Source: an uncultured Bacteroides sp.
GTDB taxonomy: Bacteria; Bacteroidota; Bacteroidia; Bacteroidales; Bacteroidaceae
Assembly (NCBI GenBank): GCA_905201685.1
Contig: CAJKOW010000013.1
Coordinates: forward strand, 1 to 41,914
Length of the DNA: 41,914 nucleotides
Direction: 5' to 3'
A program made the position numbers and the translations under genes. The notes beneath the pieces are model-generated. The model had not been told where the DNA came from and made no database searches. It worked only from the letters and a program-made list of their open reading frames with translations. Numbering within the stretch: the stretch's first letter is position 1; the number at the start of each line of letters is the position of its first letter. Below, in pieces: positions 1 to 8,513 of this stretch.

Positions 1-254
1 TGGGCGTATGAAATTTGCGTGGCTCTGACACTAGTACGAGAGGACCGTGTTGGACTGACCTCTGGTTTACCGGTTGTGCCGCCAGGTGCATTGCCGGGTA
101 TCTAAGTCGGGATTGGATAAGTGCTGAAAGCATCTAAGTACGAAGCCAGCCACAAGATTAGATTTCTCAGGGTCGTCAAAGACGATGACGTTGATAGGAT
201 GCAGGTGTAAAGGTGGCGACACCAAAGCCGAGCATTACTAATTGCCCGTTCACT
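1..254 (+). rRNA. rrl: 23S ribosomal RNA, 3' part only
   Basis: The sarcin-ricin loop sequence AGTACGAGAGGACC is at 33-46, and the following domain VI sequence (GGATGCAGGTGTAAAG and onward) is typical of a bacterial 23S 3' end. The gene starts before the window. The 3' end is placed near 254 by similarity to the usual ending; the true end could differ by a few bases. A short spacer separates it from 5S, as in a normal 16S-23S-5S operon. Confidence 0.95.
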
Positions 255-340
255 TTTAGGTCAGCAAAGCAGACACAGGTAAGTCGTTATATACGTTCAG
301 TGTTGCGGTTTTTACTTTCAGACATCATGTCGAACTTATT

Positions 341-448
<108 letters not shown>

Positions 449-456
449 TTTAGCAG

Positions 457-494
457 AAGCCCTCTCGGATGATTCCGAGGGGGCTTTCTTTTTT
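457..494 (+). terminator. Intrinsic terminator of the rRNA operon
   Basis: AGCCCTCTCGGA at 458-469 pairs with TCCGAGGGGGCT at 474-485 (12 bp, one G-U) around a 4-base loop. A T-rich run follows at 485-494. It lies 10 bases after 5S. Confidence 0.9.
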
Positions 495-547
495 GCACAG
501 GTTCACAGGCACTCTTCTTTTCTTCAAGCGCAGACTGCGCCGTTCCA

Positions 548-639
548 GTGCACTGACTGCTGCACTGGGAGTGCAACAACTACTGCACTATGAGTGCACT
601 AACTGTTGCACTGCGAGTGCACTAACTATTGCACAAACG
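548..639 (+). repeat. 23-base tandem repeat, four copies
   Basis: Four contiguous 23-base units run 548-570, 571-593, 594-616 and 617-639. Each begins GTGCA and has TGCAC about 14 bases in, so each unit can fold on itself (GTGCACTAACTGTTGCAC type). It sits in the 470-base gene-free spacer between the 5S terminator and yceD. No coding sequence is convincing there. Confidence 0.85.
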
Positions 640-887
640 GGGGATAATTGGGATAACAGGGAAAAAATGTAAGTGCAGAGTATGTGGTGCCGATAAATCT
701 GATATAATTTTTGTCAGTATGCTGGATATGGATTAAGAATATAAATCTTGAGAAGATATTTTGAATGCACTTTATTTTATATGTTAATGGCTGAAGTTGG
801 AGATACTTTTATTATAGAAAGCATGTGAAATCAGCATAAAAATGAATATTTTACCTCTAAATGCTACATTATGAGGATAATTATTTG

Positions 888-895
888 TATCTTTG
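888..895 (+). promoter_or_regulatory. Promoter -7 box upstream of yceD
   Basis: TATCTTTG fits the Bacteroides TAnnTTTG consensus exactly. It lies 24 bases before the yceD start. I see no clear -33 element. Apart from this and the tandem repeat, the spacer 640-919 holds nothing I recognise. Confidence 0.55.
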
Positions 896-919
896 TCGCC
901 CGAATAAACAAAAGTAGCT

Positions 920-1495
920 TTGGGAAAGTTTGATAAATACAAGATTGACTTGAAAGGCATGCAGGCAGACTCTTGTAAGTATGAGTTTGTTTTGGATAAC
1001 CTTTTCTTTGCTAACATTGACGGTCCTGAGGTACAGAAGGGAAAAGTCAATGTAGAGTTAGTCGTAAAGAAAACATCTCGTGCTTTTGAATTGAATTTTC
1101 AGACAGACGGGATGGTGTGGGTGCCTTGTGACCGTTGTCTGGACGATATGGAGCAACCTGTTACTTCTACGGACAAGTTGCTGGTGAAGTTTGGACATGA
1201 ATATGCTGAAGAAGGTGAAAACCTGGTAGTTATTCCCGAAGATGAAGGAATAATTAATGTAGCATGGTTCATGTACGAATTTGTTGCATTGGCTATTCCG
1301 ATGAAGCATGTTCATGCCCCCGGAAAATGCAATAAGGCAATGAGCAGTAAATTAAGAAAGCATCTGCGTACTACTCCGGATGAGGAGGAAGAAGATGCCT
1401 TTATTCCGGATGATGATGTACTGACGGAAGAAGATACAGAAACGCCGATTGATCCGCGTTGGAATGAATTAAAGAAAATATTAGATAACAATTAA
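920..1495 (+). CDS. yceD: YceD/DUF177 family protein
   Basis: This 191-residue protein belongs to the DUF177 (YceD) family, which is almost always encoded next to rpmF; the family has been linked to 23S rRNA and ribosome assembly. Visible features are a CDRC pair near residues 70-73, a GKCN segment near 135, and a very acidic C-terminal tail rich in Glu and Asp. The reading frame opens with TTG at 920, giving the N-terminus MGKFDKYKID; the first in-frame ATG is at 959 and would cut off what look like conserved residues. The gap to rpmF is 13 bases, so the two are probably co-transcribed. The family call is firm by context and sequence; the start codon is less certain. Confidence 0.85.
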   Translation: MGKFDKYKIDLKGMQADSCKYEFVLDNLFFANIDGPEVQKGKVNVELVVKKTSRAFELNFQTDGMVWVPCDRCLDDMEQPVTSTDKLLVKFGHEYAEEGENLVVIPEDEGIINVAWFMYEFVALAIPMKHVHAPGKCNKAMSSKLRKHLRTTPDEEEEDAFIPDDDVLTEEDTETPIDPRWNELKKILDNN

Positions 1496-1508
1496 AGATT
1501 AGAAGAAA

Positions 1509-1694
1509 ATGGCACATCCTAAAAGAAGACAGTCAAAAACAAGAACTGCAAAGAGAAGAACTCATGATAAAGCAGTAGCTCCTACATTAGCTATTTGTCC
1601 GAACTGCGGTGAATGGCATGTATATCACACTGTATGTAGCGCTTGTGGTTACTACAGAGGTAAGCTGGCTATTGAAAAAGAAGCTGCCGTATAA
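1509..1694 (+). CDS. rpmF: Ribosomal protein L32
   Basis: This 61-residue protein is the large-subunit ribosomal protein L32. The N-terminus MAHPKRRQSKTRTAKRR is the basic L32 signature. Two cysteine pairs, CPNC and CSAC, form the zinc-ribbon version of the protein rather than the cysteine-free one. It follows yceD closely and precedes fabH by about 125 bases, with a stem-loop in between. Confidence 0.97.
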   Translation: MAHPKRRQSKTRTAKRRTHDKAVAPTLAICPNCGEWHVYHTVCSACGYYRGKLAIEKEAAV

Positions 1695-1740
1695 AATCTC
1701 GGCAAGTCTGAATGATTTTGTACTTGAACATGAATATTGT

Positions 1741-1780
1741 GTGTCTAAGGAGGCTGGTATAACCAGTCCTTTTTAGACAC
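1741..1780 (+). terminator. Long stem-loop between rpmF and fabH
   Basis: GTGTCTAA at the left end pairs with TTAGACAC at the right end, and inside it GGCTGGT pairs with ACCAG and TCC around a 3-base loop. TTTTT follows the inner stem (1770-1774). It could end the rpmF transcript partially or act as an RNA-processing stem, since fabH has no clear promoter of its own. Confidence 0.55.
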
Positions 1781-1819
1781 TGTGTCATGTCGGTACTTTT
1801 ATTAGAAAACTGAATTTAG

Positions 1820-2827
1820 ATGGAAAAGATAAATGCTGTAGTAACAGGAGTCGGTGGTTATGTGCCCGATTATATTCTGACCAACGAAGAGTTGTCAAGA
1901 ATGGTAGATACCAACGACGAATGGATTATGACTCGTATCGGAGTGAAGGAGAGGCATATCCTGAACGAAGAGGGACTTGGAACATCGTATATGGCTCGTA
2001 AGGCTGCTAAACAGCTGATGCAACGTACAGGTTCTAATCCTGATGATATCGATCTGGTTATAGTTGCCACTTCTACTCCCGATTATCAGTTCCCTTCTAT
2101 TGCTTCCATTTTATGTGATAAGTTAGGCTTGAAAAGAGCTTTTGCTTATGATATGTCGGCCGCCTGTTGTGGTTTTCTTTTCATGATGGAGACGGCTGCC
2201 AACTATATCCGTTCGGGACGTTACAAGAAAATCATCATTGTAGGTGCCGATAAGATGTCTTCGATTGTGAACTATAGCGACCGTGCGACTTGTCCTATAT
2301 TTGGTGACGGTGCTGCGGCCTTTATGTTGGAGCCGACGACGGAGGATGTAGGTATTATGGATTCAATGTTGCGTACAGATGGAAAAGGTCTGCCGTTCCT
2401 GCATCTGAAAGCGGGTGGTTCTGTGTGCCCGGCTTCTTATTTTACGGTAGATAACCATATGCACTATTTGTATCAGGAAGGTCGTACAGTGTTTAAATAC
2501 GCTGTTTCGAACATGTCGGATATTAGTGCCGCACTTGCAGCCAAGAACGGGCTGACAAAGGATACTATCGACTGGGTGGTTCCTCATCAAGCCAATCTTC
2601 GTATCATTGATGCAGTAGCTCATCGTTTGGAAGTTCCTCACGAAAAAGTGCTGATTAACATTGAACGATACGGTAATACAAGTGCCGGAACTTTGCCACT
2701 TTGTATTTGGGATTTCGAGGATAAACTGAAAAAAGGTGATAACATCATCTTCACTGCATTTGGAGCCGGATTTACTTGGGGCGCTCTTTATATGAAGTGG
2801 GGATATGACGGAAAGAAACAGCAGTAG
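1820..2827 (+). CDS. fabH: Beta-ketoacyl-ACP synthase III
   Basis: FabH starts fatty acid synthesis by condensing acetyl-CoA (or a branched starter) with malonyl-ACP in the cytoplasm. The protein has 335 residues, normal for the family. The catalytic triad is visible: Cys116 in AACCGF, His256 in VPHQAN and Asn286 in ERYGNTSAG. The N-terminal TNDEWI.TRIG motif of the thiolase-fold KAS III enzymes is at 31-41. A second cysteine (Cys117) directly follows the active-site one. The gene sits between rpmF and era; plsX, which lies between rpmF and fabH in enterobacteria, is absent here. Confidence 0.95.
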   Translation: MEKINAVVTGVGGYVPDYILTNEELSRMVDTNDEWIMTRIGVKERHILNEEGLGTSYMARKAAKQLMQRTGSNPDDIDLVIVATSTPDYQFPSIASILCDKLGLKRAFAYDMSAACCGFLFMMETAANYIRSGRYKKIIIVGADKMSSIVNYSDRATCPIFGDGAAAFMLEPTTEDVGIMDSMLRTDGKGLPFLHLKAGGSVCPASYFTVDNHMHYLYQEGRTVFKYAVSNMSDISAALAAKNGLTKDTIDWVVPHQANLRIIDAVAHRLEVPHEKVLINIERYGNTSAGTLPLCIWDFEDKLKKGDNIIFTAFGAGFTWGALYMKWGYDGKKQQ

Positions 2828-2878
2828 GACGGGTTCATGATGTTTTCTGAACCCCACTTGCTGGGATTATATAAAAAG

Positions 2879-2911
2879 AACGCATCCTATTTTAATTCGA
2901 TGCGTTTTTTT
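2879..2911 (+). terminator. Intrinsic terminator after fabH
   Basis: AACGCATC at 2879-2886 pairs with GATGCGTT at 2899-2906, followed by a T-run to 2911. A second stem, GGGTTCA at 2831-2837 with TGAACCC at 2848-2854, lies just upstream of it. Confidence 0.85.
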
Positions 2912-2937
2912 GTCTCAACTCTAAAACATGAAAAGCG

Positions 2938-3819
2938 ATGCATAAAGCAGGTTTTGTAAACATTGTAGGTAACCCGAATGTGGGTAAATCTACGTTGATG
3001 AATGCTTTGGTAGGTGAGCGTATTTCGATAGCCACTTTCAAGGCTCAGACCACTCGTCACCGCATTATGGGTATCTATAATACGGATGATATGCAGATTG
3101 TGTTTTCGGATACACCGGGCGTGTTGAAACCGAATTATAAGTTGCAGGAGTCCATGCTGAATTTCTCTACGTCAGCATTGGCCGATGCGGATATCTTGCT
3201 TTATGTCACCGATGTGATTGAGACCCCCGACAAGCATAACGATTTTGTAGAGAAAGTCGCGAAGATGACAGTGCCGGTGCTTTTGCTTGTCAACAAAATA
3301 GACTTGAGCAATCAGGAAAAACTGGTCGCGGTGGTTGATGCGTGGAAAGAATTGTTGCCTCAGGCAGAAATCATTCCTATTTCGGCTGCAACGAAGTTCA
3401 ATGTGGATTACGTGATGAAGCGTATTAAGGAACTGCTACCAGATTCACCGCCTTATTTCGATAAAGACCAGTGGACGGACCGGCCGGCCCGTTTCTTTGT
3501 CAACGAGATTATCCGCGAAAAAATTCTGTTGTACTATGACAAGGAGATACCATATTCGGTCGAGGTGGTAGTAGAGCAGTTTAAGGAAGATGCAAAGAAA
3601 ATACACATCAACGCGGTCATTTACGTAGAACGTGATTCGCAAAAGGGCATTATAATAGGCAAGCAGGGAAAAGCCTTGAAAAAGGTGGCTTCCGAAGCTC
3701 GCCGTGATCTGGAAAAGTTCTTTGGAAAAACTATTTTTTTAGAGACATTTGTGAAAGTTGATAAGGATTGGCGCAATTCGGACAAGGAGTTGCGTAACTT
3801 CGGTTATCAGCTGGATTAG
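2938..3819 (+). CDS. era: GTPase Era
   Basis: Era is an essential GTPase that binds the 3' end of 16S rRNA during 30S assembly. This 293-residue protein shows all expected parts: P-loop GNPNVGKST at 11-19, DTPG at 58-61, NKID at 119-122, and a C-terminal KH RNA-binding domain with GIIIGKQG at 237-244. It follows the fabH terminator and is followed after 43 bases by der, a second ribosome-assembly GTPase, so the two may form an operon. Confidence 0.97.
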   Translation: MHKAGFVNIVGNPNVGKSTLMNALVGERISIATFKAQTTRHRIMGIYNTDDMQIVFSDTPGVLKPNYKLQESMLNFSTSALADADILLYVTDVIETPDKHNDFVEKVAKMTVPVLLLVNKIDLSNQEKLVAVVDAWKELLPQAEIIPISAATKFNVDYVMKRIKELLPDSPPYFDKDQWTDRPARFFVNEIIREKILLYYDKEIPYSVEVVVEQFKEDAKKIHINAVIYVERDSQKGIIIGKQGKALKKVASEARRDLEKFFGKTIFLETFVKVDKDWRNSDKELRNFGYQLD

Positions 3820-3862
3820 TATTCATACGACTGGGATAGTCGCAAAAACACAGGAATAAACT

Positions 3863-5176
3863 ATGGGAAATTTAGTAGCAATAGTAGGACGCCCCAATGT
3901 GGGAAAATCTACCTTGTTTAATCGTCTGACCAAAACGCGACAGGCGATTGTAAATGAAGAGGCAGGAACAACGCGGGACCGTCAGTACGGCAAGTCTGAA
4001 TGGCTGGGTCGTGAATTCTCGGTAGTAGATACCGGCGGTTGGGTGGTGAATTCGGATGATATTTTCGAGGAGGAAATCCGTAAGCAAGTGTTGATGGCAG
4101 TTGACGAAGCTGATGTGATTCTGTTTGTGGTCGATGTCATGAACGGTGTGACCGACTTGGATATGCACGTTGCTGCCATTTTGCGCCGGGCAAAGAAGCC
4201 GGTGTTGCTGATAGCCAATAAAACCGATAATAACGAGTTGCAATATAATGCCCCCGAATTCTACAGTTTGGGGCTGGGTGAGCCTTATTGCATTTCGGCG
4301 ATGACAGGCAGTGGAACGGGCGATATGATGGACCTGATCGTGAGCAAGTTCAAGAAGGAATCGGATGAGATTTTGGATGAAGATATTCCTCGTTTTGCCG
4401 TTGTCGGACGTCCTAATGCAGGTAAGTCGTCCATTGTGAATGCTTTCATTGGCGAAGATCGTAACATTGTGACGGAGATAGCCGGTACAACCCGTGATTC
4501 TATTTATACACGCTATAACAAGTTTGGTTTCGATTTCTATTTGGTTGATACAGCCGGTATCCGTAAAAAGAATAAGGTGACTGAAGACCTTGAGTATTAT
4601 TCGGTGATTCGTTCTATCCGTTCCATCGAAAATTCGGATGTCTGCATTCTGATGCTTGATGCCACGCGCGGAATTGAAAGCCAGGATCTGAATATCTTCT
4701 CGCTGATTCAGAAAAACCAGAAAGGATTGGTTGTGGTAGTCAACAAATGGGATTTGGTGGAAGATAAGACTGTGAAGGTGATGAAGACGTTCGAAGACGC
4801 CATCCGTTCGCGTTTTGCTCCGTTTGTCGATTTCCCCATTATTTTTGCCTCGGCACTGACCAAGCAACGCATCCTGAAAGTTCTCGAAGCTGCACGTCAG
4901 GTCTATCAGAACAGAATGACGCGTATTCCTACAGCTCGTCTGAACGAAGAAATGCTTCCATTGATCGAGGCTTATCCGCCTCCTTCGATCAAAGGAAAAT
5001 ATATTAAAATCAAGTATATCACGCAATTGCCTAATACAAAGGTTCCTTCTTTTGTCTATTTTGCCAACTTGCCGCAATATGTGAAAGAACCCTATCGCCG
5101 TTTTCTGGAAAACAAGATGCGCGAGAAATGGGACTTGACAGGTACTCCCATCAATATTTATATCCGTCAGAAATAG
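3863..5176 (+). CDS. der: GTPase Der (EngA), double G-domain
   Basis: Der is a 50S-assembly GTPase with two tandem G domains. In this 437-residue protein the first has GRPNVGKST at 9-17, DTGG at 56-59 and NKTD at 119-122; the second has GRPNAGKSS at 182-190, DTAG at 229-232 and NKWD at 294-297. A KH-like domain fills the last 90 or so residues. It lies 43 bases after era and ends before a clear terminator at 5254-5284. Confidence 0.97.
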   Translation: MGNLVAIVGRPNVGKSTLFNRLTKTRQAIVNEEAGTTRDRQYGKSEWLGREFSVVDTGGWVVNSDDIFEEEIRKQVLMAVDEADVILFVVDVMNGVTDLDMHVAAILRRAKKPVLLIANKTDNNELQYNAPEFYSLGLGEPYCISAMTGSGTGDMMDLIVSKFKKESDEILDEDIPRFAVVGRPNAGKSSIVNAFIGEDRNIVTEIAGTTRDSIYTRYNKFGFDFYLVDTAGIRKKNKVTEDLEYYSVIRSIRSIENSDVCILMLDATRGIESQDLNIFSLIQKNQKGLVVVVNKWDLVEDKTVKVMKTFEDAIRSRFAPFVDFPIIFASALTKQRILKVLEAARQVYQNRMTRIPTARLNEEMLPLIEAYPPPSIKGKYIKIKYITQLPNTKVPSFVYFANLPQYVKEPYRRFLENKMREKWDLTGTPINIYIRQK

Positions 5177-5253
5177 GCTGAAAATGGCAGTTGAGATTGT
5201 TGATAATATTGGGAATCAGAAATAAAACATTGTTCATATATTGCATTTTTGTG

Positions 5254-5284
5254 GCTGCTGATTGTGAGGTCAGCAGCTTTTTTT
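5254..5284 (+). terminator. Intrinsic terminator after der
   Basis: GCTGCTGA at 5254-5261 pairs with TCAGCAGC at 5270-5277, followed by seven T residues. Confidence 0.9.
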
Positions 5285-5354
5285 GTAGCTAATTGTCCTA
5301 TTTTTATGCTGAAGAAAGAAAAAAGAACTGAAAACTATGTGAATATATAGCTTT

Positions 5355-5386
5355 TCTGTATTTTTGTCGCCAAACAAAAATACAGA
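5355..5386 (+). promoter_or_regulatory. Promoter box inside a perfect palindrome, upstream of the sensor kinase
   Basis: TATTTTTG at 5359-5366 fits the TAnnTTTG box. It is embedded in a 12-bp perfect inverted repeat: TCTGTATTTTTG at 5355-5366 and CAAAAATACAGA at 5375-5386, separated by 8 bases. The start codon is at 5390. The expected transcription start falls in the spacer or right arm, so the repeat would act as an operator on DNA rather than as an RNA hairpin. Confidence 0.55.
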
Positions 5387-5389
5387 TAC

Positions 5390-7627
5390 ATGAAGATTAT
5401 AAGGGTATTGAGCATACTTGCTTTTCTCCTGTTTCAAGCGGGCGTGCAAGCTGCCGATGACGGCAGATTGGCCGATTTGCGCAGAAAGGCTGCTGAAAAG
5501 AAAAATGTGGAAAGCTATGCCGACGTATGCGCTTACCTGTCTTCGATTGAACGGTATCCTGAAATACTTTCTTTATACGCCGACTCCATCCGGCAATTAG
5601 CGGTGTGCAGCAGAAGTCTGGCTGATTTCAGGGAGTATTATGCCTGGAAGGGAGAGGCATGCTTTGTCGATGGTGATTATGAGAGAGGTTTTCTTTGGAA
5701 ACGGAAAGCGCTCGATATAGCCGAAAGGGCCAAGATGCAGGATAAAATCGTTGTCTATTCTTCCGACATGGGATATTATTTCAACGTATCTGCCCGATAC
5801 GATTCGGCTCGTTTTTACCTGAAGAAAGGTATGGAAGTGGCCGAGCGTGTGCCTCGTCTGGCCGAAGATTATCGGGTGATGCTGACCAATTACGCCAGCT
5901 CTTTTCTGTATGAAGGGCAGACCGATTCGGCCTTAGTCTATACGCTTCGGGCCGAGAAACGTTCGGAAGCCGACAGAGATACGGCCATGCTGATAGAAAA
6001 CCTCAATCAGCTGGGCACGATATATCGGCGGAAAAAGCAGCTGAACGAATCCATTCATAGTTTTGAGCGGGCGCTTCACTTGTGCGAGGCGCAGGGCAAC
6101 TTCCGGACAGTGGCTCATATCTATGGAAACATAGCGACGGTGTATTGCGATTCGAATCGTCCCGTCGAGGCACTTCCTTTCTCGCAAAAGGCGGTCGATT
6201 ATGCCTTGCAATACGGCACTCCGCAAATGATCGGCCTGTTTTACGTCAATCTTGGAGCTATTCAGTGTAATGTGCCCGGCAAGATCCGGGATGGCATTGC
6301 CACTTTGCAGAAGGCAATTCCTGTGCTGAAAGAGGTGAACAACAAACGTCGTCTGTGCGAGGCTTATAATCATTTGGCCAACGCTTATCGGGGATTGGGA
6401 CAGATAGATAGTGCGATGGTGTGTCTGCAGAGTCTGGACGAAATGTCGGGAGAGCTTCGGACCGATGTGGAACGTTACCGCTATCATCAGACCCGGGGGC
6501 CGCTGATGCAAGAACTGAAGCGGTATCGCGAGGCGGTGATTTCCTATCAGCGGCTGATTGATATGCAGAAAGCCGGCTATCGTGACATGAAGGATTATGA
6601 CGTGTATCTGCATCTTTCGGAATGTCTGCACGAACTTCAAAACGAGGCGAAGGCTTACGAAAGCTTGCGAACGGCGTATGCGCTGCGCGATTCGGCTTCC
6701 AAAAAAGAATACACGGAGCAACTTTCTGATTTCTTGGCTAAATATCGAACAAAGGAAAAGGAGTTGGAGATTACCCGTCTGAAGCAGGCCGCACTGGAGC
6801 GGAAGGCCGAATTGCTGCGCAACCGGATTGTGACGGGAGGCACATGTGCTTTACTGCTGATTCTGCTTTTGGTCTTTCTGTACTTCCGCCAGCGGCAAAA
6901 GGTGCGTGTAGCCCAACTGGCACAGGCTGCGGGCGAAAAAGAACGTCAGTTCCTGGCTTTGCAGAAAGACACTGAGCAACGTCTGGCCCGTAAGTATATC
7001 GATGGCTTGGAAAGTGAGCGTGAGCGTATGGCTACCGAACTGCACGATGACGTCTGCAACAGTCTGTTGGCGCTCGAGATGAACATCCGCTCCATTGCTG
7101 AAGACAAACACAACCGTGCCATGGACGAGCAGCTTCTGTTGCTGGGTGATACTCGCGAACGATTGCGCAGCATCTCGCACGAGCTGATGCCTCCGGCTTT
7201 CCAATATGCTACCATCGATGAAATGCTGCGCGACTACATGTGGCATCTGCCCTTGCCGGAAGGGACGAAGTCCGAATATCATTCTACGGACGAAGTGGAT
7301 TGGAAACTGGTACCTGAGACGGTGGGCTTTGAATTCTATCGGATTGTGCAGGAAGCTGTGAGCAATGCCTTGAAGTATGCCGAGGCAGCAACAATCCGCG
7401 TCGATTTGTTGATGGCGGATGGAAGCCTGTCCGTACGTATCGATGATGACGGTAAGGGATTCGACTTGAATAAAAAGAAAAAAGGTATCGGATTGCGAAC
7501 CATCATGCAACGGGCCGAGGTTATCGGCGCAGTTGTGAAGCTGGAAACGGCACCCGGACGGGGTACGCATCTGACGGTAACGATTAAAGTGAACCTAAAA
7601 GAACATGGAGAAGAGAGAAAAGGCTGA
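5390..7627 (+). CDS. TPR-containing sensor histidine kinase
   Basis: This 745-residue membrane sensor kinase starts with a signal peptide (about residues 1-21), followed by a periplasmic region of TPR-like helical repeats (about 40-435). A coiled stretch leads to one transmembrane segment at 481-499. The cytoplasmic part is a HisKA_3/HATPase_c module: ELHDDVCNSLL with phospho-acceptor His552, N-box EAVSNALKYA near 655-664, DDDGKGFD at 685-692 and KGIGLRTI at 698-705. Kinases of this type pair with LuxR-type (NarL family) regulators, and one is encoded directly downstream with a 23-base overlap. The signal is unknown; the TPR region may sense a protein or peptide. Confidence 0.92.
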   Translation: MKIIRVLSILAFLLFQAGVQAADDGRLADLRRKAAEKKNVESYADVCAYLSSIERYPEILSLYADSIRQLAVCSRSLADFREYYAWKGEACFVDGDYERGFLWKRKALDIAERAKMQDKIVVYSSDMGYYFNVSARYDSARFYLKKGMEVAERVPRLAEDYRVMLTNYASSFLYEGQTDSALVYTLRAEKRSEADRDTAMLIENLNQLGTIYRRKKQLNESIHSFERALHLCEAQGNFRTVAHIYGNIATVYCDSNRPVEALPFSQKAVDYALQYGTPQMIGLFYVNLGAIQCNVPGKIRDGIATLQKAIPVLKEVNNKRRLCEAYNHLANAYRGLGQIDSAMVCLQSLDEMSGELRTDVERYRYHQTRGPLMQELKRYREAVISYQRLIDMQKAGYRDMKDYDVYLHLSECLHELQNEAKAYESLRTAYALRDSASKKEYTEQLSDFLAKYRTKEKELEITRLKQAALERKAELLRNRIVTGGTCALLLILLLVFLYFRQRQKVRVAQLAQAAGEKERQFLALQKDTEQRLARKYIDGLESERERMATELHDDVCNSLLALEMNIRSIAEDKHNRAMDEQLLLLGDTRERLRSISHELMPPAFQYATIDEMLRDYMWHLPLPEGTKSEYHSTDEVDWKLVPETVGFEFYRIVQEAVSNALKYAEAATIRVDLLMADGSLSVRIDDDGKGFDLNKKKKGIGLRTIMQRAEVIGAVVKLETAPGRGTHLTVTIKVNLKEHGEERKG

Positions 7628-8261
7628 AGTATTGGTGGTTGACGACCACAGTCTGGTGCTGGAAGGCATTTGCAGGGTGATTGATGCGATGCCCGAAGTG
7701 GAAGTGGCCGACGCAGTGACTTCCGGCATTAAGGCATCCGAACTGATAGCGAAACGCGATTATGATATCTACATATTGGATGTCAGTATCCCCGATAAGT
7801 CGGGGTTCGAACTGATAACCCTCATTCGCGAATTGAACGAGCAGGCATTGATCATCGTGAATACAATGCACGAGGAAATATGGATTGTGAACCGACTGGC
7901 CAAGAGTGGCGTCAATGCAATCACGCTGAAAGCATCGGCTTCGTCCGAACTGCGTGAAGCCATCCGTAGTGTGCTTCGTGGTGAGTCGTATGCCTGTCCG
8001 CGTTTTGCTTCCATCTATCGGTCGCTGGCGCGCCATTCGGCTGAACTGTTGCCCCACGACCTGCCAACCCGTCGCGAACTTGATGTGCTGAAGGCTATTG
8101 CCAAGGGGCTGAATACCCGGGAAATTGCCGATCAACTGCATATTTCGGAGAATACGGTAGAAACTTTTCGGAGGAGGCTGATTGCCAAGTTTGGAGCCCG
8201 CAATGCGGTCGATATGGTGCTGAAGGCCGTTTCCCGGGGCTGGTTGAACTTGGAATCGTAG
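7605..8261 (+). CDS. LuxR/NarL-family response regulator
   Basis: This 218-residue regulator has an N-terminal receiver domain with acidic pair Asp13-Asp14, phospho-acceptor Asp59 (YILDVSIPD), Thr87 and Lys109. The C-terminal LuxR helix-turn-helix is at about 155-200 (REIADQLHISENTVETF). The start ATG at 7605 overlaps the end of the kinase gene by 23 bases, indicating translational coupling and a cognate pair. A terminator follows 17 bases after the stop. Its targets cannot be read from this window; the palindrome at 5355-5386 is a candidate for autoregulation. Confidence 0.93.
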   Translation: MEKREKAEVLVVDDHSLVLEGICRVIDAMPEVEVADAVTSGIKASELIAKRDYDIYILDVSIPDKSGFELITLIRELNEQALIIVNTMHEEIWIVNRLAKSGVNAITLKASASSELREAIRSVLRGESYACPRFASIYRSLARHSAELLPHDLPTRRELDVLKAIAKGLNTREIADQLHISENTVETFRRRLIAKFGARNAVDMVLKAVSRGWLNLES

Positions 8262-8278
8262 CAAAAAAAAGCATAATC

Positions 8279-8299
8279 TCACGGTTTTCCGTGATTTTT
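8279..8299 (+). terminator. Intrinsic terminator after the response regulator
   Basis: TCACGG at 8279-8284 pairs with CCGTGA at 8289-8294 across a TTTT loop, followed by TTTTT. The stem is short but clean. Confidence 0.7.
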
Positions 8300-8316
8300 A
8301 TATAAAACCTATTGGC

Positions 8317-8324
8317 TATTTTTG
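8317..8324 (+). promoter_or_regulatory. Intergenic promoter box
   Basis: TATTTTTG matches TAnnTTTG and lies just after the regulator's terminator, with no open reading frame downstream on this strand. The upstream TTTTTA at about 8295-8300 is at best a poor -33 element. Confidence 0.45.
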
Positions 8325-8328
8325 TCCC

Positions 8329-8465
8329 GTGATGGAAACGCTTGTTCGTGTTTCGTGAAAACACACGGCGATTCTGTGAAAATATATATCGTGATGATAT
8401 AGTCGATTCTATTAACTGGTTTTATGAGAGACAAAAAAACGCAGCGTGAAGTTGCGTTTTTTTGT
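8329..8465 (+). ncRNA. Candidate small RNA, about 135 bases
   Basis: The stretch is bounded by a promoter box at 8317-8324 and a strong terminator at 8431-8465, and is insulated from the upstream operon by its own terminator. Inside, CGTGTTT and AAACACACG can pair (about 8348-8368) and further weak stems are possible. No start codon opens a credible protein. I do not recognise it as a known RNA family. Confidence 0.4.
8431..8465. terminator. Bidirectional terminator between convergent units
   Basis: ACAAAAAAACGCA at 8431-8443 and TGCGTTTTTTTGT at 8453-8465 are perfect 13-base arms. The A-run and T-run make it usable from both strands: for the candidate RNA on the plus strand and for the mlaE-mlaF transcript on the minus strand. 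Confidence 0.85.
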
Positions 8466-8513
8466 GTCCGTACGCTTGGACAGTGAATGGTTCGGGTGCC
8501 TCAGATAAAGCTC

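Noticed and set aside
548..639. CRISPR array
   Set aside because: Units are contiguous with no unique spacers and there are no cas genes nearby. The same holds for 8514-8637 and 35047-35120.
3872..5077. A 401-codon minus-strand frame opposite der
   Set aside because: It is a shadow of der with no family resemblance, promoter or neighbour support.
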